From: Paenibacillus ihbetae
GTDB taxonomy: Bacteria; Bacillota; Bacilli; Paenibacillales; Paenibacillaceae
Reading direction: 5' to 3'
Length of the DNA stretch: 64,000 nt
Assembly (NCBI RefSeq): GCF_002741055.1
Contig: NZ_CP016809.1
Coordinates: forward strand, 2,564,501 to 2,628,500
Part shown: one piece after another, positions 62,356 through 64,000 of the stretch
How the letters are laid out: each line of letters opens with the position of its first letter
Position numbering within the stretch: the stretch's first letter is position 1
Program-made: the position numbers and the translations under genes
The notes under the pieces: model-generated
Seen by the model: only the letters and a program-made list of their open reading frames with translations
What the model was told of the DNA's origin: nothing
Database searches by the model: none

Positions 62356-63015
62356 ATGTCACCCATCACCGCATGCTTATTCGACCTGGACGGCGTCTTG
62401 GTTGATACGGCCAAATACCACTACATCGCATGGAAGCGCCTTGCCGGAAAGCTTGGATTTGAATTCACGGAGCAGGACAACGAGCGACTGAAGGGCGTAA
62501 GCCGGATGGCTTCCTTGGACATCCTGCTTGAGATTGGCGGGCTTTCTCCGGATGAGGAGACCAAACAGGACCTTGCCGCGAAAAAGAACGCCTGGTACGT
62601 GGAGTATATCTCCTCCATGGATGCCTCGGAAATTCTGCCAGGCGCGCTGGAGTTCATTCAGTCGCTGAAGGAGCGCGGCATAAAGGTCGCGCTGGGGTCC
62701 GCCAGCAAGAACGCGATGCTCATTCTGAACAACACGGGGCTCACTCCCTACTTCGATGCCATTATCGACGGCACGAAGACCCAGCAGGCTAAGCCGGACC
62801 CGGAAGTCTTCACGCTCGGCGCCCGGGAGCTTGGCGTACCGCCTGAGAGCTGCGTCGTATTCGAGGATGCCGAGGCTGGAGTCGAGGCCGCCATCCGGGC
62901 CGGCATGCGCTGTGTCGGCATCGGATCCCCGGAAACCTTGGGGCGCGCCAATCTGGTAATCTCCTCACTCGAAGGCTTTACGGTGGACCGTCTGCTCGGA
63001 TTGCAGGAGACGTAA
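62356..63015 (+). CDS. pgmB: Beta-phosphoglucomutase
   Basis: 219 residues from ATG 62356 (AAGAGGAGG). HAD superfamily: nucleophile Asp10 and acid Asp12 in FDLDGVLVDT, cap region AWKRLAGKLG...LKGVSRMASLD, LGSASKNA, and KPDPEVF...CVVFEDAEAGVEAA. It converts beta-glucose-1-phosphate to glucose-6-phosphate, taking the product of maltose phosphorylase encoded 90 bp downstream. It is the first gene of that operon. Confidence 0.95.
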   Translation: MSPITACLFDLDGVLVDTAKYHYIAWKRLAGKLGFEFTEQDNERLKGVSRMASLDILLEIGGLSPDEETKQDLAAKKNAWYVEYISSMDASEILPGALEFIQSLKERGIKVALGSASKNAMLILNNTGLTPYFDAIIDGTKTQQAKPDPEVFTLGARELGVPPESCVVFEDAEAGVEAAIRAGMRCVGIGSPETLGRANLVISSLEGFTVDRLLGLQET

Positions 63016-63105
63016 AGTTGCTCTCCCCCCGATCTCCGGCAGCGATCATCCATATATTTTTTGCATTAGCAACCATTTTCCTAAAATCAAAAGGAGCCGA
63101 TGATT

Positions 63106-64000
63106 GTGAAACAATATTTAAAGCTTGATGAATGGTCAATTATTGAAGAGGGCTTTGACCCGCATACGCATGAAATTTCGGAAAGTATTTTCAGTATCGG
63201 CAACGGCTTTATGGGCCAGCGCGCCAACTTCGAGGAGTCCTACAGCGGCTGCTCCCTGCAGGGCAGCTACATGGCCGGCGTATATTACCCGGATAAGACC
63301 CGCGTCGGCTGGTGGAAGAACGGCTATCCCGAATATTTTGCCAAAGTGCTGAACAGTACGAACTGGATCGGGATCGGCATAGAAGTTGACGGCACGCCGC
63401 TCGATCTGGCCAAGTGCACGGTGAAGGACTTCGTCCGCGAGCTGAACATGAAGGAAGGCTACCTCTCCCGCCGCTTTACCGCGCGTATGGAGGACGGCAA
63501 GGAATTAAAGGTGGAAGCCATCCGTTTCGTTAGCATCGTGCGCCACGAGATCGGGGCCATCCGCTACAAAGTAACGCCTCTGAACTTCAGCGGCGAACTG
63601 ACGATCACCCCGTACCTCGATGGGGATGTGAAGAACAAGGATGCCAACTATGACGAGAAATTTTGGCTGGAAGTGTTCAAGGAAGCTTCCCAGGGCTCTG
63701 CGGCGCTGACGGTCAAAACCAAAAAGCTCGATTTCCACGTCACTTCCGTCATGTCCTATGATATTGTGAAAAACGGCGAGAAGCTGAACCTGCAAGCGGA
63801 ATTGGTGGAGAAGGAAAAATATGCGGCGAACCGCCTGCGCGTTCAGATCGCTCAGGATGACGAGGTCACCGTCTATAAATATGTCGCTAACGTAACGTCC
63901 CGCAACCACGGGCTCGGCGAGCTGCTTGACGCAGCCCGTTCGGTGCTGGCGCCAGCGGCCCAGGCCGGCTTCGAGCAATTGCTCAAGGAGCAGGCTGACG
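63106..64000 (+). CDS. Maltose phosphorylase (GH65), N-terminal part
   Basis: About 298 codons before the right edge. GTG 63106 lies 9 nt after AAGGAG; an in-frame ATG at 63100 is too close. The N-terminus (SESIFSIGNGFMGQRANFEE, GVYYPDKTRVGWWKNGYPEYFAKVLN) is typical of GH65 maltose phosphorylases, which split maltose with phosphate into glucose and beta-glucose-1-phosphate. The catalytic Glu would lie beyond the window. Linkage to pgmB and amylase favours maltose over trehalose or kojibiose. Confidence 0.9.
   Translation, partial: MKQYLKLDEWSIIEEGFDPHTHEISESIFSIGNGFMGQRANFEESYSGCSLQGSYMAGVYYPDKTRVGWWKNGYPEYFAKVLNSTNWIGIGIEVDGTPLDLAKCTVKDFVRELNMKEGYLSRRFTARMEDGKELKVEAIRFVSIVRHEIGAIRYKVTPLNFSGELTITPYLDGDVKNKDANYDEKFWLEVFKEASQGSAALTVKTKKLDFHVTSVMSYDIVKNGEKLNLQAELVEKEKYAANRLRVQIAQDDEVTVYKYVANVTSRNHGLGELLDAARSVLAPAAQAGFEQLLKEQAD

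Overview
The window looks like a chromosomal segment of a Gram-positive, spore-forming Firmicute, most likely Paenibacillus or a close relative. The signs are strong AGGAGG-type ribosome binding sites with many TTG and GTG starts, sigma-A promoters, an LPXTG-type surface protein, a SleB spore-cortex hydrolase, VanW, an ECF sigma factor paired with a DUF4179 anti-sigma factor, and a GH13/GH65 maltodextrin set. The family-level assignment is an inference. The left 7 kb is clearly AT-richer and accessory in character; the rest is GC-richer and mostly housekeeping, transport and regulation.

Layout. 1-7 kb: two secreted or lipid-anchored unknowns, a large repeat-rich surface protein read from a c-di-GMP-I riboswitch with a terminator, a broken phage-type ArpU regulator, two very small peptide genes and tRNA-Thr(CGT). 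7-12.7 kb: a thiamine-binding-type protein, then class I ribonucleotide reductase nrdA/nrdB behind a promoter carrying paired NrdR boxes and a cobalamin riboswitch. An array of 85-bp repeats separates nrdA from nrdB. 12.8-26.8 kb: a GNAT-RidA fusion, a DUF2975/XRE pair, DUF817, an AAA ATPase, a P-loop kinase-like protein, an FMN reductase, VanW, an SDR, Nnr, a YwnB-like protein and several unknowns. 27-30.7 kb: a sulfate transporter operon (cysP-cysT-cysW, with a DUF2292 gene) with two inverted-repeat elements in its leader. 30.8-41.7 kb: SleB, a lactonase, a copper-amine-oxidase-N protein, an ECF sigma/anti-sigma pair, an MBL hydrolase/TetR pair with tandem operators, CcdC, a CurA-like oxidoreductase and a CstR persulfide sensor. 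42-49.3 kb: neopullulanase, a hydrolase/TetR operon and an AraC regulator beside two Gfo/Idh/MocA proteins. 49.3-55.1 kb: a LanFEG/Bcr-type ABC transporter and a two-component system, separated by a repeat-rich 1.2 kb that holds a 37-residue peptide gene. 55.2-58.7 kb: a WYL regulator divergent from a UvrA-like ABC protein. 58.8-64 kb: a secreted amylase, a LacI regulator, beta-phosphoglucomutase and the start of maltose phosphorylase.

How the genes work together. The amylase, neopullulanase, maltose phosphorylase and PgmB form a starch-to-glucose-6-phosphate route, with LacI-type operators repeated around the 60.6-62.3 kb genes. Ribonucleotide reductase carries two layers of control: NrdR for dNTP status and B12 for cofactor availability. 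The surface protein is tied to the motile/sessile second messenger c-di-GMP. Sulfur functions recur: cysPTW, DUF2292, SsuE-like and CstR. I see no CRISPR array, transposase, rRNA operon or replication origin.
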